NCBI RefSeq assembly: GCF_937958975.1
Contig: NZ_CALGRE010000043.1
Location: 1-50,482 of the forward strand
Source of the DNA: an uncultured Eubacterium sp.
Lineage (GTDB): Bacteria > Bacillota > Clostridia > Lachnospirales > Lachnospiraceae
Reading direction: 5' to 3'
Length of the DNA stretch: 50,482 nucleotides
A model generated the notes under the pieces. It was given only the letters and a program-made list of their open reading frames with translations, was not told the origin of the DNA and did not search any database. The position numbers and the translations under genes were made by a program. Positions 24,946 to 33,731 of this stretch are shown in pieces. The first letter of the stretch is position 1. Each line of letters starts with the position of its first letter.

Positions 24946-25953
24946 ATGAATATCAGAGAAAAAAATGAAGCGTTAGAAAAACAATATCTTAGTCCTTATG
25001 CATCACTGAGCAGCGAGAGTCTTGGAAGAGACAGGGAAGAAGTACAGTGTGATATCAGAACTGTGTATCAAAGAGACAGGGATAGGATTATTCATTGTAA
25101 AGCATTTCGGCGCCTAAAGCATAAAACACAGGTGTTCCTGGCTCCGATGGGGGACCACTATCGTACACGTCTTACGCATACGTTAGAGGTATCCCAAATT
25201 GCCAGAACGATAGCAAAGTCCCTTGATTTAAATGAAGATTTGACAGAGGCGATTGCCCTTGGTCATGATTTGGGGCATACGCCTTTTGGTCATGCAGGGG
25301 AGAGGACATTGAATCAGGTTTGCAGTTTTGGATTTCAACATTATAAACAGAGTATTCGGGTGGTTGAAGTCTTAGAAAACAACGGAAATGGATTAAATCT
25401 TACAAAAGAGGTCAGAGATGGCATTTTAAATCATAGAACCAGTGGGAATCCATCGACCTTAGAGGGGAAGGTGGTAAGATTATCTGATAAAATTGCGTAT
25501 ATTAATCATGATATTGATGATGCAATCAGAGGCAGGATTATCAGCGAAAAGGATTTGCCTGCGGCGTATACAGAGGTACTGGGGAATACTACAAAGAAAC
25601 GTCTGGACAAGATGGTGCATGATATTGTGGTAAATAGTTATGAAAAGAGTGATATCTCTATGTCAGAGGCAGTGGGAAGTGCCATGATGGGACTTAGAAG
25701 TTATATGTTTGAGCATGTTTATACAAATCCATGTGCTAAAAGTGAGGAAGAACGTGCCGCGGAAATGCTAAAAGTACTTTTTGATTATTTTTTACATCAT
25801 GTGGGCGAGATGCCGGAAGAGTTTATTTATTTGATACAGGAATGTGGAGAACAGGAAGAACAGGTGGTGTGTGATTATATTGCCGGAATGAGCGACCAAT
25901 TTTCCGTTGCTACTTTTGAAAAGATTTTTGTTCCGAAATCATGGACGATGTGA
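24946..25953 (+). CDS. dgt: dGTP triphosphohydrolase-like HD protein
   Basis: Dgt-family enzymes hydrolyse dNTPs to deoxynucleosides and triphosphate. The 335-aa protein is of the shorter dGTPase-like class and has the HD-domain residues in order: RLTHTLEVSQIAR, then ALGHDLGHTPFGHAGE, and later KIAYINHDIDDA. Translation starts at ATG 24946 behind GGAGGGG. dnaG follows 21 bases later, a common order in Clostridia. Exact substrate preference cannot be read from sequence. Confidence 0.93.
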   Translation: MNIREKNEALEKQYLSPYASLSSESLGRDREEVQCDIRTVYQRDRDRIIHCKAFRRLKHKTQVFLAPMGDHYRTRLTHTLEVSQIARTIAKSLDLNEDLTEAIALGHDLGHTPFGHAGERTLNQVCSFGFQHYKQSIRVVEVLENNGNGLNLTKEVRDGILNHRTSGNPSTLEGKVVRLSDKIAYINHDIDDAIRGRIISEKDLPAAYTEVLGNTTKKRLDKMVHDIVVNSYEKSDISMSEAVGSAMMGLRSYMFEHVYTNPCAKSEEERAAEMLKVLFDYFLHHVGEMPEEFIYLIQECGEQEEQVVCDYIAGMSDQFSVATFEKIFVPKSWTM

Positions 25954-25974
25954 TGTCAGAAACGGGAGGACAGT

Positions 25975-27735
25975 GTGTTTTATTCAGAAGATATTATTGA
26001 GCAGGTGAGAACAGAAAACGATATTGTTGATGTGATAGGTGATTATGTAAAATTGCAGAAAAAAGGAAGTTCTTATTTTGGTTTATGTCCTTTTCACAAT
26101 GAAAAATCACCTTCTTTTTCTGTGTCTCCTCATAAACAGATGTATTATTGTTTTGGATGTGGAGAAGGTGGAAATGTCATTTCTTTTCTTATGAAATACG
26201 AGAATTATACCTTTATTGAGGCAATGGAATTTTTGGCGGAGAAAGCCGGGATTGAGCTTCCCAAAATGGAATATTCAAAAGAGGCACGTCGGGAAAAAGA
26301 TTTAAAGACCAGGATTATTGAAATAAATACAGAAGCAGCGAAATATTATCACTATCTTTTAAAGACAGAGAGAGGAAAAACAGCATATAACTATTTGGCA
26401 GGACGTGAATTATCTAATGAGACTATTGTAAAGTTTGGTTTGGGATATTCTGATAAATATAGTAGTAATTTATATCAGTATCTAAAGAAAAAAGGGTATA
26501 ACGATGGAGAATTGAAAGAGACAGGATTATTTACCTTTGATGAAAAGCGGGGAGTCACCGATAAATTCTGGAACAGGGTAATGTTTCCCATTATGGATGC
26601 CAACAACAGAGTTATTGCTTTTGGTGGACGTGTTATGGGGGAGGGAAAACCGAAATATCTCAATTCCCCTGAAACAAAGGTGTTCGATAAGAGCAGGAAT
26701 CTATACGGATTAAATGCAGCAAGGAGTTCACGAAAAGATTATATGCTTATCTGTGAGGGCTATATGGATGTCATCAGTCTGCACCAGGCAGGGTTCAATA
26801 ATGCGGTGGCAGCGCTTGGTACAGCATTTACTTCCAGGCATGCGGTACTTATTAAGCGGTATGTTAAAGAAGTTGTGCTGACATTTGACAGTGATGAGGC
26901 AGGTATTAAGGCAGCACTGAGAGCGATACCTTATCTGAGAGATGCAGGTCTTGCCGTGAAAGTTTTGAATATGAGACCATATAAAGACCCAGATGAATTT
27001 ATCAAGGCACTGGGCAGGGAGGCATACGAAGAAAGGATTAAGAATGCTTCCAATTATTTTATTTTTCAAGTGGGAGTAGAACAGAAAAAGTATAACCTTT
27101 CAGATCCTCAGGAGAAGACTGCGTTTCATAAAAAAGTGGCAGAGATGCTTTTAGATTTTAAGGATGAAATAGAACGGGACAATTATCTCCAGGCAATTTG
27201 TGATGCTTTTCATATTCCGAGAGAGGGATTATCAAAATTAGTAAAAAAAACAGGTCTTACTTATGTGGGAAAAGAAGATAAGATGAATGATGAACCTAGG
27301 ATAGCTGCAAAGGTGAAAAAAGAAGATGCATCCGTACAGGCACAGAGAATCTTATTGGCATATCTGCTTGACAGACAAAACTGGTTTTACAGAGTCGCAG
27401 AAGTAATATCTCCGGATGATTTTATTGATGAATTTTATAAAAAAGTTGCCAGTTTGTTTTGGGAACAGATGGAGCGGGGAGAGGCGAATCCGGCTCAGAT
27501 TATGAATTATTTTAGTGAGGAATCGGAACATAAAAAAGTGGCAGAATTATTCGTTTCACCGATTCGGGCGAACTTGGATTTGAGTGAACAGGAAAGAGCT
27601 ATCAATGATGCTGTTTATAAAATAAAAAAAGAGAGTCTGGATTATAAAGCGGCGGCAGCCACAGACATTAATCAGCTTCAAGGTATTATCAAAGAACAGA
27701 GCAGACTGCAAAAAATTCATATCACACTAAATTAG
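25975..27735 (+). CDS. dnaG: DNA primase
   Basis: DnaG makes the RNA primers for replication. The 586-aa protein has the N-terminal CHC2 zinc-binding domain (CPFHNEKSPSFSV, then YYCFGCG, about residues 38-65), the catalytic core, a TOPRIM domain (LICEGYMDVISLHQAGF, TFDSDEAG, about 255-335) and a C-terminal helicase-interacting region. The start is GTG 25975 behind GGGAGGA. In most Firmicutes rpoD follows dnaG; here trmK follows after 22 bases and no sigma factor gene is present. Confidence 0.97.
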   Translation: MFYSEDIIEQVRTENDIVDVIGDYVKLQKKGSSYFGLCPFHNEKSPSFSVSPHKQMYYCFGCGEGGNVISFLMKYENYTFIEAMEFLAEKAGIELPKMEYSKEARREKDLKTRIIEINTEAAKYYHYLLKTERGKTAYNYLAGRELSNETIVKFGLGYSDKYSSNLYQYLKKKGYNDGELKETGLFTFDEKRGVTDKFWNRVMFPIMDANNRVIAFGGRVMGEGKPKYLNSPETKVFDKSRNLYGLNAARSSRKDYMLICEGYMDVISLHQAGFNNAVAALGTAFTSRHAVLIKRYVKEVVLTFDSDEAGIKAALRAIPYLRDAGLAVKVLNMRPYKDPDEFIKALGREAYEERIKNASNYFIFQVGVEQKKYNLSDPQEKTAFHKKVAEMLLDFKDEIERDNYLQAICDAFHIPREGLSKLVKKTGLTYVGKEDKMNDEPRIAAKVKKEDASVQAQRILLAYLLDRQNWFYRVAEVISPDDFIDEFYKKVASLFWEQMERGEANPAQIMNYFSEESEHKKVAELFVSPIRANLDLSEQERAINDAVYKIKKESLDYKAAAATDINQLQGIIKEQSRLQKIHITLN

Positions 27736-27757
27736 TGTTATGCGAGAGGGATAGAAG

Positions 27758-28435
27758 ATGTTGTCAGAGAGATTAAAGACGGTAGCAAAAATGGTTACGA
27801 AAGGAAATATCGTTGCAGATATAGGCACAGACCATGGGTATGTGCCTATTTATCTTATAGAAAATAATATTTGTGAAAGAGCATATGCTATGGACATCAA
27901 TGAAGGTCCGATTGATATTGCACGGAACAATATAGAAATAAGAGGGTTTGGAGATAAGATAAAGACTATAAAATCAGATGGAATGGATAAGTTAGAAGAT
28001 TTTATGGCACAGAGTGTGATTATCGCCGGAATGGGAGGAGATTTGATTGTAAATATTCTTTCGAGAGGAGAAAATATTCATGGTATCGAAGAATTGATTT
28101 TATCTCCTCACAGACGTGTGGATTTGGTGAGAGATTATCTTATTGTCCATAACTGGGAAATTATAGATGAAAAAATGTTAGTGGACGGTGGAAAATATTA
28201 TACGGTTCTTAGGGCAAAAACTGCTCAAAAAACGACAGAATATAGTGAGGTGGAAAAAAAGTATGGTAAAATACTGTTGGGAAAGAAAGATAAAGTTTTA
28301 AAACAGTTTTTAGAAAAAGAATATACAAAATTTGAACATATATTGAATACAATGAAAAAGAGCAAAAGTAAAAACATCGTTCAGATAGAACAAGTGCTTA
28401 GTTTAAACAGGGAGGCATACAGCATTTATGATTAA
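27758..28435 (+). CDS. trmK: tRNA (adenine22-N1)-methyltransferase
   Basis: TrmK methylates A22 in the D-loop of some tRNAs using SAM. The 225-aa protein shows the Rossmann motif VADIGTDHGYVPIYL at about residues 19-33, the acidic MDINEGPIDIA, and the IAGMGGDLI and LSPHRR stretches typical of the TrmK/YqfN family, with a helical C-terminal part. It follows dnaG with a 22-base gap and overlaps the next gene by 8 bases. Confidence 0.92.
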   Translation: MLSERLKTVAKMVTKGNIVADIGTDHGYVPIYLIENNICERAYAMDINEGPIDIARNNIEIRGFGDKIKTIKSDGMDKLEDFMAQSVIIAGMGGDLIVNILSRGENIHGIEELILSPHRRVDLVRDYLIVHNWEIIDEKMLVDGGKYYTVLRAKTAQKTTEYSEVEKKYGKILLGKKDKVLKQFLEKEYTKFEHILNTMKKSKSKNIVQIEQVLSLNREAYSIYD

Positions 28436-30083
28436 TGTTAATATTGGAAATGTCACATATGAATACGAGGATGGAACAACCATATATGAGATTGCAAAAG
28501 AGTTTAGGAAATTCTATGAATATAATATTATATTGGCAGTGTGTAACGGAAAATTATGTGAATTATCTAAAGTTTTGACGGAGAGCTGTACAATAAAGTT
28601 TGTGACAACAGCTAGCCATATCGGAAATGAGTGCTATAGAAGAAGTGTTACATTTATGATGTTAAAGGCTTTTTATAAAGTGGCAGGAAGGCAGAATGTA
28701 GATAAGATATCTGTTCAACATTCCATCAGCAAGGGATATTATTGCAAGGTTTACGGAACCGTAAAAGTAGATGATTTCTTTGTGAGGCAGGTAAAGGAGG
28801 AGATGAGAAATCTCGTAAAAAGAGATATTTTAATTACAAAGGAAGCATTATCCGCCTCAAAGGCTATCGAAAAATTTGGACGATATGGTATGAAGGATAA
28901 AGAGCATCTCTTAAAATACAGAAGAGCATCGACTGTAAAGGTATACAAAATAGAGGGGTTTGAGGATTACTTTTATGGATATATGGCATATTCTACCGGA
29001 GAATTGAAATATTTTGACCTGATACCTTATGATGAGGGATTTGTACTGCAATTGCCCGTCAAAGAAAATCCTGTAATTGTTCCGGAATTTATTCCTCAAA
29101 TAAAGATTTTTAATGTATTAAAAGAAACTACTTCGTGGGCGGGAAAACTGGGAGTTTCCACAATCGGCCAGGTTAACGATAAGATAACAAATGGAACAAT
29201 TAATGATATAATGCTTGTCCAGGAAGCGCTTCAGGAGAAAAAAATTGCAGATATTGCAACAGATATTGCATCAAAGAAAAATGTTAAGGTGGTTATGATT
29301 GCAGGACCGTCTTCTTCGGGAAAAACTTCATTTTCTCATAGATTGTCAATACAGCTGATGGCTCAGGGGTTGAAGCCGCATACCATTCCTGTAGACAGTT
29401 ATTTTGTCAATAGAGAAGATACACCTTTAGACGAAGAAGGAAAAAGGGATTATGAAGTGCTTGAAGCGTTGGATGTGGAATTTTTTAATGAGCAGATGAC
29501 AGCGCTTTTATTGGGAGAACTGGTTGAATTGCCGGATTTTGATTTCGTGGTTGGAAAAAGGGTTTTTAATGGGAAATATTTACAGTTAGGCGAGGAGGAC
29601 GTTTTAGTCATAGAAGGGATACATTGTCTCAATGATGCTATGTCTTACAGTTTGCCTATGGATAAGAAATACAAGATATATGTCAGCGCTCTGACGCCTT
29701 TGAATGTTGATGAACACAATAGGATTGCAACATCCGACTGGAGACTTCTGAGAAGAATTGTAAGAGATGTGCGGACAAGAGGAACTTCTGCGGAGAGTAC
29801 AATTGAAATGTGGAAACGTGTCAGGAGAGGGGAGGAAAATAATATTTTTCCGTATCAGGATAGCGCTGACGCAGTATTTAATTCCGCTATGGTGTATGAA
29901 TTATCAGTGTTAAAGACATATGCAGAACCGGCATTATTTAGTGTGCCGGAGGGGACAAATGAATATCTTGAAGCAAAAAGACTATTGAAGTTTTTAGATT
30001 ATGTGTTGGCGCTTCCAAAAGAGAATATACCTAAAAATTCTATATTGAGTGAGTTTGTCGGTGGAAGCATTTTTCCGGTATAA
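28428..30083 (+). CDS. Nucleoside (uridine-type) kinase with ThrRS-like N-terminus
   Basis: The C-terminal half of this 551-aa protein is a phosphoribulokinase/uridine kinase-type P-loop domain: VVMIAGPSSSGKTSFSHRL at about residues 286-304, then IPVDSYFVNRED and VLVIEGIHCLN. The N-terminal part resembles the TGS and second additional domains of threonyl-tRNA synthetase (ISKGYYCKVYG matches the DGFYYDF area of ThrRS), without its catalytic core. Such fusions occur in Clostridia and Thermotogae. The substrate is not certain. It overlaps trmK by 8 bases, so it is probably translationally coupled. Confidence 0.85.
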   Translation: MINVNIGNVTYEYEDGTTIYEIAKEFRKFYEYNIILAVCNGKLCELSKVLTESCTIKFVTTASHIGNECYRRSVTFMMLKAFYKVAGRQNVDKISVQHSISKGYYCKVYGTVKVDDFFVRQVKEEMRNLVKRDILITKEALSASKAIEKFGRYGMKDKEHLLKYRRASTVKVYKIEGFEDYFYGYMAYSTGELKYFDLIPYDEGFVLQLPVKENPVIVPEFIPQIKIFNVLKETTSWAGKLGVSTIGQVNDKITNGTINDIMLVQEALQEKKIADIATDIASKKNVKVVMIAGPSSSGKTSFSHRLSIQLMAQGLKPHTIPVDSYFVNREDTPLDEEGKRDYEVLEALDVEFFNEQMTALLLGELVELPDFDFVVGKRVFNGKYLQLGEEDVLVIEGIHCLNDAMSYSLPMDKKYKIYVSALTPLNVDEHNRIATSDWRLLRRIVRDVRTRGTSAESTIEMWKRVRRGEENNIFPYQDSADAVFNSAMVYELSVLKTYAEPALFSVPEGTNEYLEAKRLLKFLDYVLALPKENIPKNSILSEFVGGSIFPV

Positions 30084-30119
30084 AATGGAATGAGATTGAC
30101 GCATCAGTAAATAAAAATC

Positions 30120-30148
30120 TTGAAAATATAGAAGTGTTGTGATAATTT
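30120..30148 (+). promoter_or_regulatory. Promoter of rnpB
   Basis: TTGAAA and TAATTT have a 17-base spacer and end 8 bases before the predicted 5' end of the RNase P RNA, which fits initiation at 30157. Confidence 0.65.
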
Positions 30149-30156
30149 AGATAATT

Positions 30157-30500
30157 GTGAGTAAGACAGATAATCGCTGCTGCTATTGCCGAAAGGACGC
30201 AGGAGAGGAAAGTCCGGGCTTCACAGGGCAGGATGCCGGTTAACGGCCGGTGGAGGTGACTCCCAGGAAAGTGCAACAGAAATAAAACCGCCTTTGAAAG
30301 GTAAGGATGAAATGGCAGTGTAAGAGACTACCGCTTTGGTGGTAACATCAAAGGTCAATGTAAACCCCATCTGAAGCAAGACTGAGCAGAAAGCATATGG
30401 TTGCCCGCCAGCTTTCGGGTAGGTCGCTTGAGCGTATTGGTAACAATACGCCTAGATAGATGATTATCCACGACATAACCCGGCTTACAGTCTTACTCAC
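30157..30500 (+). ncRNA. rnpB: RNase P RNA, bacterial class A
   Basis: RNase P RNA is the catalytic subunit that trims tRNA 5' ends. Ends are set by the P1 helix: GTGAGTAAGAC (30157-30167) pairs perfectly with GTCTTACTCAC (30490-30500). Conserved core elements are present in order: GAGGAAAGTCCGGGCT, GGTAAGG...GGCAGTGTAAGAGACTACCGC, TAAACCCC and AGATAGATGATTATCCACGACA. Length is 344 nt. The presence of the L15-type GGTAAC/GGTAGG elements fits class A rather than the Bacillus-type B. It occupies nearly all of the 426-base gap between the kinase gene and punA. Confidence 0.96.
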
Positions 30501-30509
30501 TTTGTAGAA

Positions 30510-31331
30510 TTAAATGGAAATTACGATTTGTTTTACCAATTTGCAGAATTTATCACTTGCTTTTGATGCAATGATACCAACTTCTTCATCACTTAAAGGC
30601 TGTCCGGTAATTCCGGCAGCTTTATTTGTTATACAGCTGATGCCGCAAACCTGAAATCCACAGTGGACAGCTGCCATTGCTTCACAGGCTGTACTCATTC
30701 CCACAGCATCGGCGCCCAGAGTTTGGTATGCGCGAATTTCTGAAGGAGTTTCATAATTGGGACCTGTTGTCTGAAGAAAAACACCTTGTTTTAAATCCAA
30801 ATGAATATCTGAAGCAATCTGCATAATTTTTTTTCTTAAATTTTTGTCATATACATCCGTCATATCCGGAAAACGGGTTCCCAGTTTTTTTATATTTTCT
30901 CCTATTAATGGTGATGGAATAAAACAGGAGATATGGTCTTTGATTAACATTAAATCCCCGACATTTAAATGTTCGCTAATCCCGCCTACGGCATTGGAGA
31001 GTATCAATTTTTGAGCGCCTAACATGCGCATTAATCTAATTGGAGCCACAACTTCATTCATAGTATAACCTTCATAGTAATGAAGGCGCCCCTGCATGGC
31101 TACAATGGGTACATCTTCAATATATCCGAAAATAAATTGTCCTTTATGCATTTCATTGGTAGTGACAGGAAAGTTATCAATATCAGAGTAGCTGATGGAA
31201 TGTTTTATATCAATAAAATCACATAATCCATCTAATCCCGAGCCTAATACGATAGCAATTTTCGGGGAAAAGTGAATCCTTTCTCTTATGGCATTTAAGT
31301 AATCGCATAAATTCTTATATTCAGTGCTCAT
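30510..31331 (-). CDS. punA: Purine nucleoside phosphorylase
   Basis: PNP splits (deoxy)inosine and guanosine with phosphate into base and pentose-1-phosphate for salvage. The 273-aa protein is of the trimeric, mammalian-like type: IVLGSGLDGL near residue 27, GRLHYYEGY with the phosphate-site His, LILSNAVGGI, TTGPNYETPSEIRA, DAVGMSTACEA and the base-binding CITNKAAG. It is convergent with rnpB and divergent from pyrB. No purine riboswitch is seen in the shared 195-base upstream region. Confidence 0.95.
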   Translation of the reverse strand: MSTEYKNLCDYLNAIRERIHFSPKIAIVLGSGLDGLCDFIDIKHSISYSDIDNFPVTTNEMHKGQFIFGYIEDVPIVAMQGRLHYYEGYTMNEVVAPIRLMRMLGAQKLILSNAVGGISEHLNVGDLMLIKDHISCFIPSPLIGENIKKLGTRFPDMTDVYDKNLRKKIMQIASDIHLDLKQGVFLQTTGPNYETPSEIRAYQTLGADAVGMSTACEAMAAVHCGFQVCGISCITNKAAGITGQPLSDEEVGIIASKASDKFCKLVKQIVISI

Positions 31332-31438
31332 ATAATCTCCAATCTTTTATAAAATAAACTTTTATATAATTATATCAGAAATATAAAATAATATATAGAA
31401 TTTAAGTGTTAAAAAGATAAAAAACAGAAGTGATTCTC

Positions 31439-31467
31439 TTGAATAATTATACTGAATCGGGTATCAT
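31439..31467 (+). promoter_or_regulatory. Putative pyrBI promoter
   Basis: TTGAAT and TATCAT with 17-base spacing lie about 60 bases before pyrB. No PyrR attenuator hairpins are evident in this leader. Confidence 0.5.
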
Positions 31468-31526
31468 CTTAATAGCAAAAAAATGCACACAGAAATTTAT
31501 AGAATAAAATACGAATGGAGGGTGAA

Positions 31527-32441
31527 ATGAGACATTTAATTAGTCCATTGGATTTTACGGTAGAAGAATTGGATACACTTTTAAATCTTGCCGACGATAT
31601 CGAAAAAAATCCTCAGAAATATAAAGAGAGTTGTAGAGGTAAGAAACTGGCTACTCTTTTTTATGAGCCAAGCACAAGAACAAGACTAAGTTTTGAGGCA
31701 GCGATGATGAATTTAGGCGGTAATGTATTGGGATTTTCCGAGGCAACATCAAGTTCCGCTTCGAAAGGAGAGAGCGTATCCGATACCATTCAGATTATCT
31801 CCTGTTATGCTGATATCTGTGCTATGCGGCATCCGAAAGAAGGAGCGGCGTTTGTGGCGGCAAGAAAATCAGGAATCCCTGTTATCAATGCGGGAGATGG
31901 AGGACATCAGCATCCAACACAGACATTGACTGATTTGCTTACGATTAAATCGTTAAAAGGGAGATTGGACAATATAACAATTGGACTTTGTGGTGATTTG
32001 AAATTTGGCAGAACGGTTCACTCATTAATCAATGCATTGTTAAGATATGAAAATGTTAAATTTGTTCTTATTTCACCAAGTGAGCTGAAAGTTCCGAAAT
32101 ATATCATAGAAAATATAGAAGCAGCGGGAGCAGAGTATGAGGAAGTGACAAAGCTTGAGGATGTAATCGGAACGCTTGATTTATTATATATGACAAGAGT
32201 TCAGCGCGAACGTTTTTTTAATGAGGAAGATTATATCCGTTTAAAAGACAGCTTTATATTGGACAAAAAGAAAATGTCCCTGGCAAAAGAGGATATGCTT
32301 GTACTGCATCCACTGCCAAGAGTAAATGAAATATCCGTAGAAGTAGATGACGACCCGAGGGCGGTTTATTTTCAACAGGCACAATATGGTGTATATGTCA
32401 GAATGGCACTTATTTTAACATTATTGGAGGTGGAAGTATAG
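31527..32441 (+). CDS. pyrB: Aspartate carbamoyltransferase catalytic chain
   Basis: PyrB condenses carbamoyl phosphate and aspartate in pyrimidine synthesis. The 304-aa protein has the carbamoyl-phosphate motif STRTRLSFE (about residue 50), the HPTQ motif in DGGHQHPTQTLTDL, the DLKFGRTVHSL stretch and LHPLPRV near the C-terminus. ATG 31527 is chosen over ATG 31515 because the GGAGGG site lies between them at correct spacing. The regulatory chain gene follows with no gap. Confidence 0.97.
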   Translation: MRHLISPLDFTVEELDTLLNLADDIEKNPQKYKESCRGKKLATLFYEPSTRTRLSFEAAMMNLGGNVLGFSEATSSSASKGESVSDTIQIISCYADICAMRHPKEGAAFVAARKSGIPVINAGDGGHQHPTQTLTDLLTIKSLKGRLDNITIGLCGDLKFGRTVHSLINALLRYENVKFVLISPSELKVPKYIIENIEAAGAEYEEVTKLEDVIGTLDLLYMTRVQRERFFNEEDYIRLKDSFILDKKKMSLAKEDMLVLHPLPRVNEISVEVDDDPRAVYFQQAQYGVYVRMALILTLLEVEV

Positions 32442-32882
32442 ATGCTGCATATAGATGAGATTACAAATGGATTTGTGTTGGACCATATTCAGGCGGGACG
32501 TGCCATGGCTATTTATCATTATCTTAATTTAGACGATTTGGACTGTCAGGTTGCTATTATAAAAAATGCCAGAAGTGGGAAAATGGGAACAAAAGATATT
32601 ATAAAAGTGGAAGGTCCTTTAGATATTGTTGATTTTGACATTTTAGGCTTTATTGACCACAATATTACCGTAGACATCATTCGTGAAGGGAAATTAATAG
32701 AAAAGAGAGAGTTAAAACTTCCTGAAAAGATTGTGAATGTATTACACTGTAAGAATCCGAGATGTATTACATCCATTGAGCAGGAATTAGACCATATTTT
32801 TGTACTGACGGATAAAAAGAAAGGCTTTTACAGCTGTCAATATTGTGAAGAACAACAGGGAAAATTATGGGAAAAATTATAA
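32442..32882 (+). CDS. pyrI: Aspartate carbamoyltransferase regulatory chain
   Basis: PyrI binds nucleotide effectors and zinc and pairs with PyrB to form allosteric ATCase. The 146-aa protein has the N-terminal allosteric domain (ITNGFVLDHIQAGRAMAIYHYL) and a C-terminal zinc domain with the four cysteines in HCKNPRCITS and YSCQYCEE. The ATG directly follows the pyrB stop, so expression is coupled. Confidence 0.96.
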   Translation: MLHIDEITNGFVLDHIQAGRAMAIYHYLNLDDLDCQVAIIKNARSGKMGTKDIIKVEGPLDIVDFDILGFIDHNITVDIIREGKLIEKRELKLPEKIVNVLHCKNPRCITSIEQELDHIFVLTDKKKGFYSCQYCEEQQGKLWEKL

Positions 32883-32912
32883 TACATATTTTGACAAAAT
32901 ATTCTGTTTGTA

Positions 32913-32940
32913 TTGAAATCAAAACAATATATGGTATAAT
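32913..32940 (+). promoter_or_regulatory. Promoter of the zinc-ribbon membrane protein gene
   Basis: TTGAAA and a perfect TATAAT are 16 bases apart, 45 bases before the start codon. A stronger TTGACA at 32891 is too far from this -10. Confidence 0.65.
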
Positions 32941-32984
32941 TTGAGAGTAAATATTCTATAATAAAATACAGGAGGAAGAAAGAT

Positions 32985-33299
32985 ATGTATTGTAATAGTT
33001 GTGGAAAAGAAATTGATGACAATGCAGTAGCATGCCCAAACTGTGGAGCTGCTACAAAGAACACAGCAGATAATAGTGCACCTGTAACAGATAATGGTGG
33101 ATTTGGCTGGGGATTGTTGGGATGTTGTATCCCTTTGGTAGGTTTGATTTTATTCCTTGTCTGGAAAGATTCAAAACCTAAGACAGCAAAGGCTGCCGGT
33201 ATTGGAGCATTAGTAAGTGTAGGTATTTCTGTTGTTTATTACATAATTATGATTGTAGCAGGAGTAAGTTTTGGAGCATTTTCAGCTTTAGGTATGTAA
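32985..33299 (+). CDS. Zinc-ribbon membrane protein, 104 aa
   Basis: The N-terminus is a zinc ribbon (CNSCGKEIDDNAVACPNCGA; two CxxC pairs), followed by a Thr/Asn/Asp-rich linker and two membrane segments (about residues 40-58 and 72-95). Proteins of this build are common in Clostridia and mostly uncharacterised. AGGAGGAAG precedes the ATG. It is followed after one base by a DUF2085 membrane gene, probably in the same transcript. Confidence 0.85.
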   Translation: MYCNSCGKEIDDNAVACPNCGAATKNTADNSAPVTDNGGFGWGLLGCCIPLVGLILFLVWKDSKPKTAKAAGIGALVSVGISVVYYIIMIVAGVSFGAFSALGM

Positions 33300-33300
33300 T

Positions 33301-33669
33301 GTGAAAACATGGCTGTGTAAATGGCTTCCGATAGTATTTGGATGTCATCAGAGACCGGAACGTTCCTTTTTTGTGAAAGGAAAACAATTTCCCCTATGTG
33401 CCAGATGCACAGGGGAATTATTTGGAATTATATTGACTCCATTTTTATATTTTCTGCTTAGCAGATTACCGGTTTGGGTATTTTTTATAATGTTGATACC
33501 TCTTATAACAGATGGCATGATACAGGCGAGAACAAACTATGAAAGTGATAACATAAAGCGTGTTTTTACCGGATTATTTTTTGGAATTGGTCTGGCGATG
33601 TTGTTTATGTTATCCTCTCAATATTGTTTTGCAGTCGGATTCGATTATGGGAAAAACCTAATGAAATAA
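33301..33669 (+). CDS. DUF2085 membrane protein
   Basis: The 122-aa protein has the DUF2085 signature: GCHQRPERSFFVKGKQFPLC followed by ARCTGE, where the conserved His and Cys residues could bind a metal, and three hydrophobic segments (about 40-58, 60-72 and 88-108). The start is GTG 33301, one base after the previous stop codon. The role of the family is unknown; the joint occurrence with a zinc-ribbon membrane protein is seen only as context. Confidence 0.87.
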   Translation: MKTWLCKWLPIVFGCHQRPERSFFVKGKQFPLCARCTGELFGIILTPFLYFLLSRLPVWVFFIMLIPLITDGMIQARTNYESDNIKRVFTGLFFGIGLAMLFMLSSQYCFAVGFDYGKNLMK

Positions 33670-33679
33670 TTTACATAAT

Positions 33680-33704
33680 AAAAGGAGCAGTGACTGCTCC
33701 TTTT
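33680..33704. terminator. Bidirectional terminator between convergent genes
   Basis: AAAAGGAGCAG and CTGCTCCTTTT form a perfect hairpin with a three-base loop and A/T flanks, between the DUF2085 gene (+) and the CBS-domain protein gene (-). Confidence 0.9.
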
Positions 33705-33731
33705 ATTATACGTTGAAATCAGAGAAAAAAA

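Noticed and set aside
31332..31526. PyrR attenuator or purine riboswitch between punA and pyrB
   Set aside because: No terminator/antiterminator pair or PyrR-binding-loop sequence is visible.
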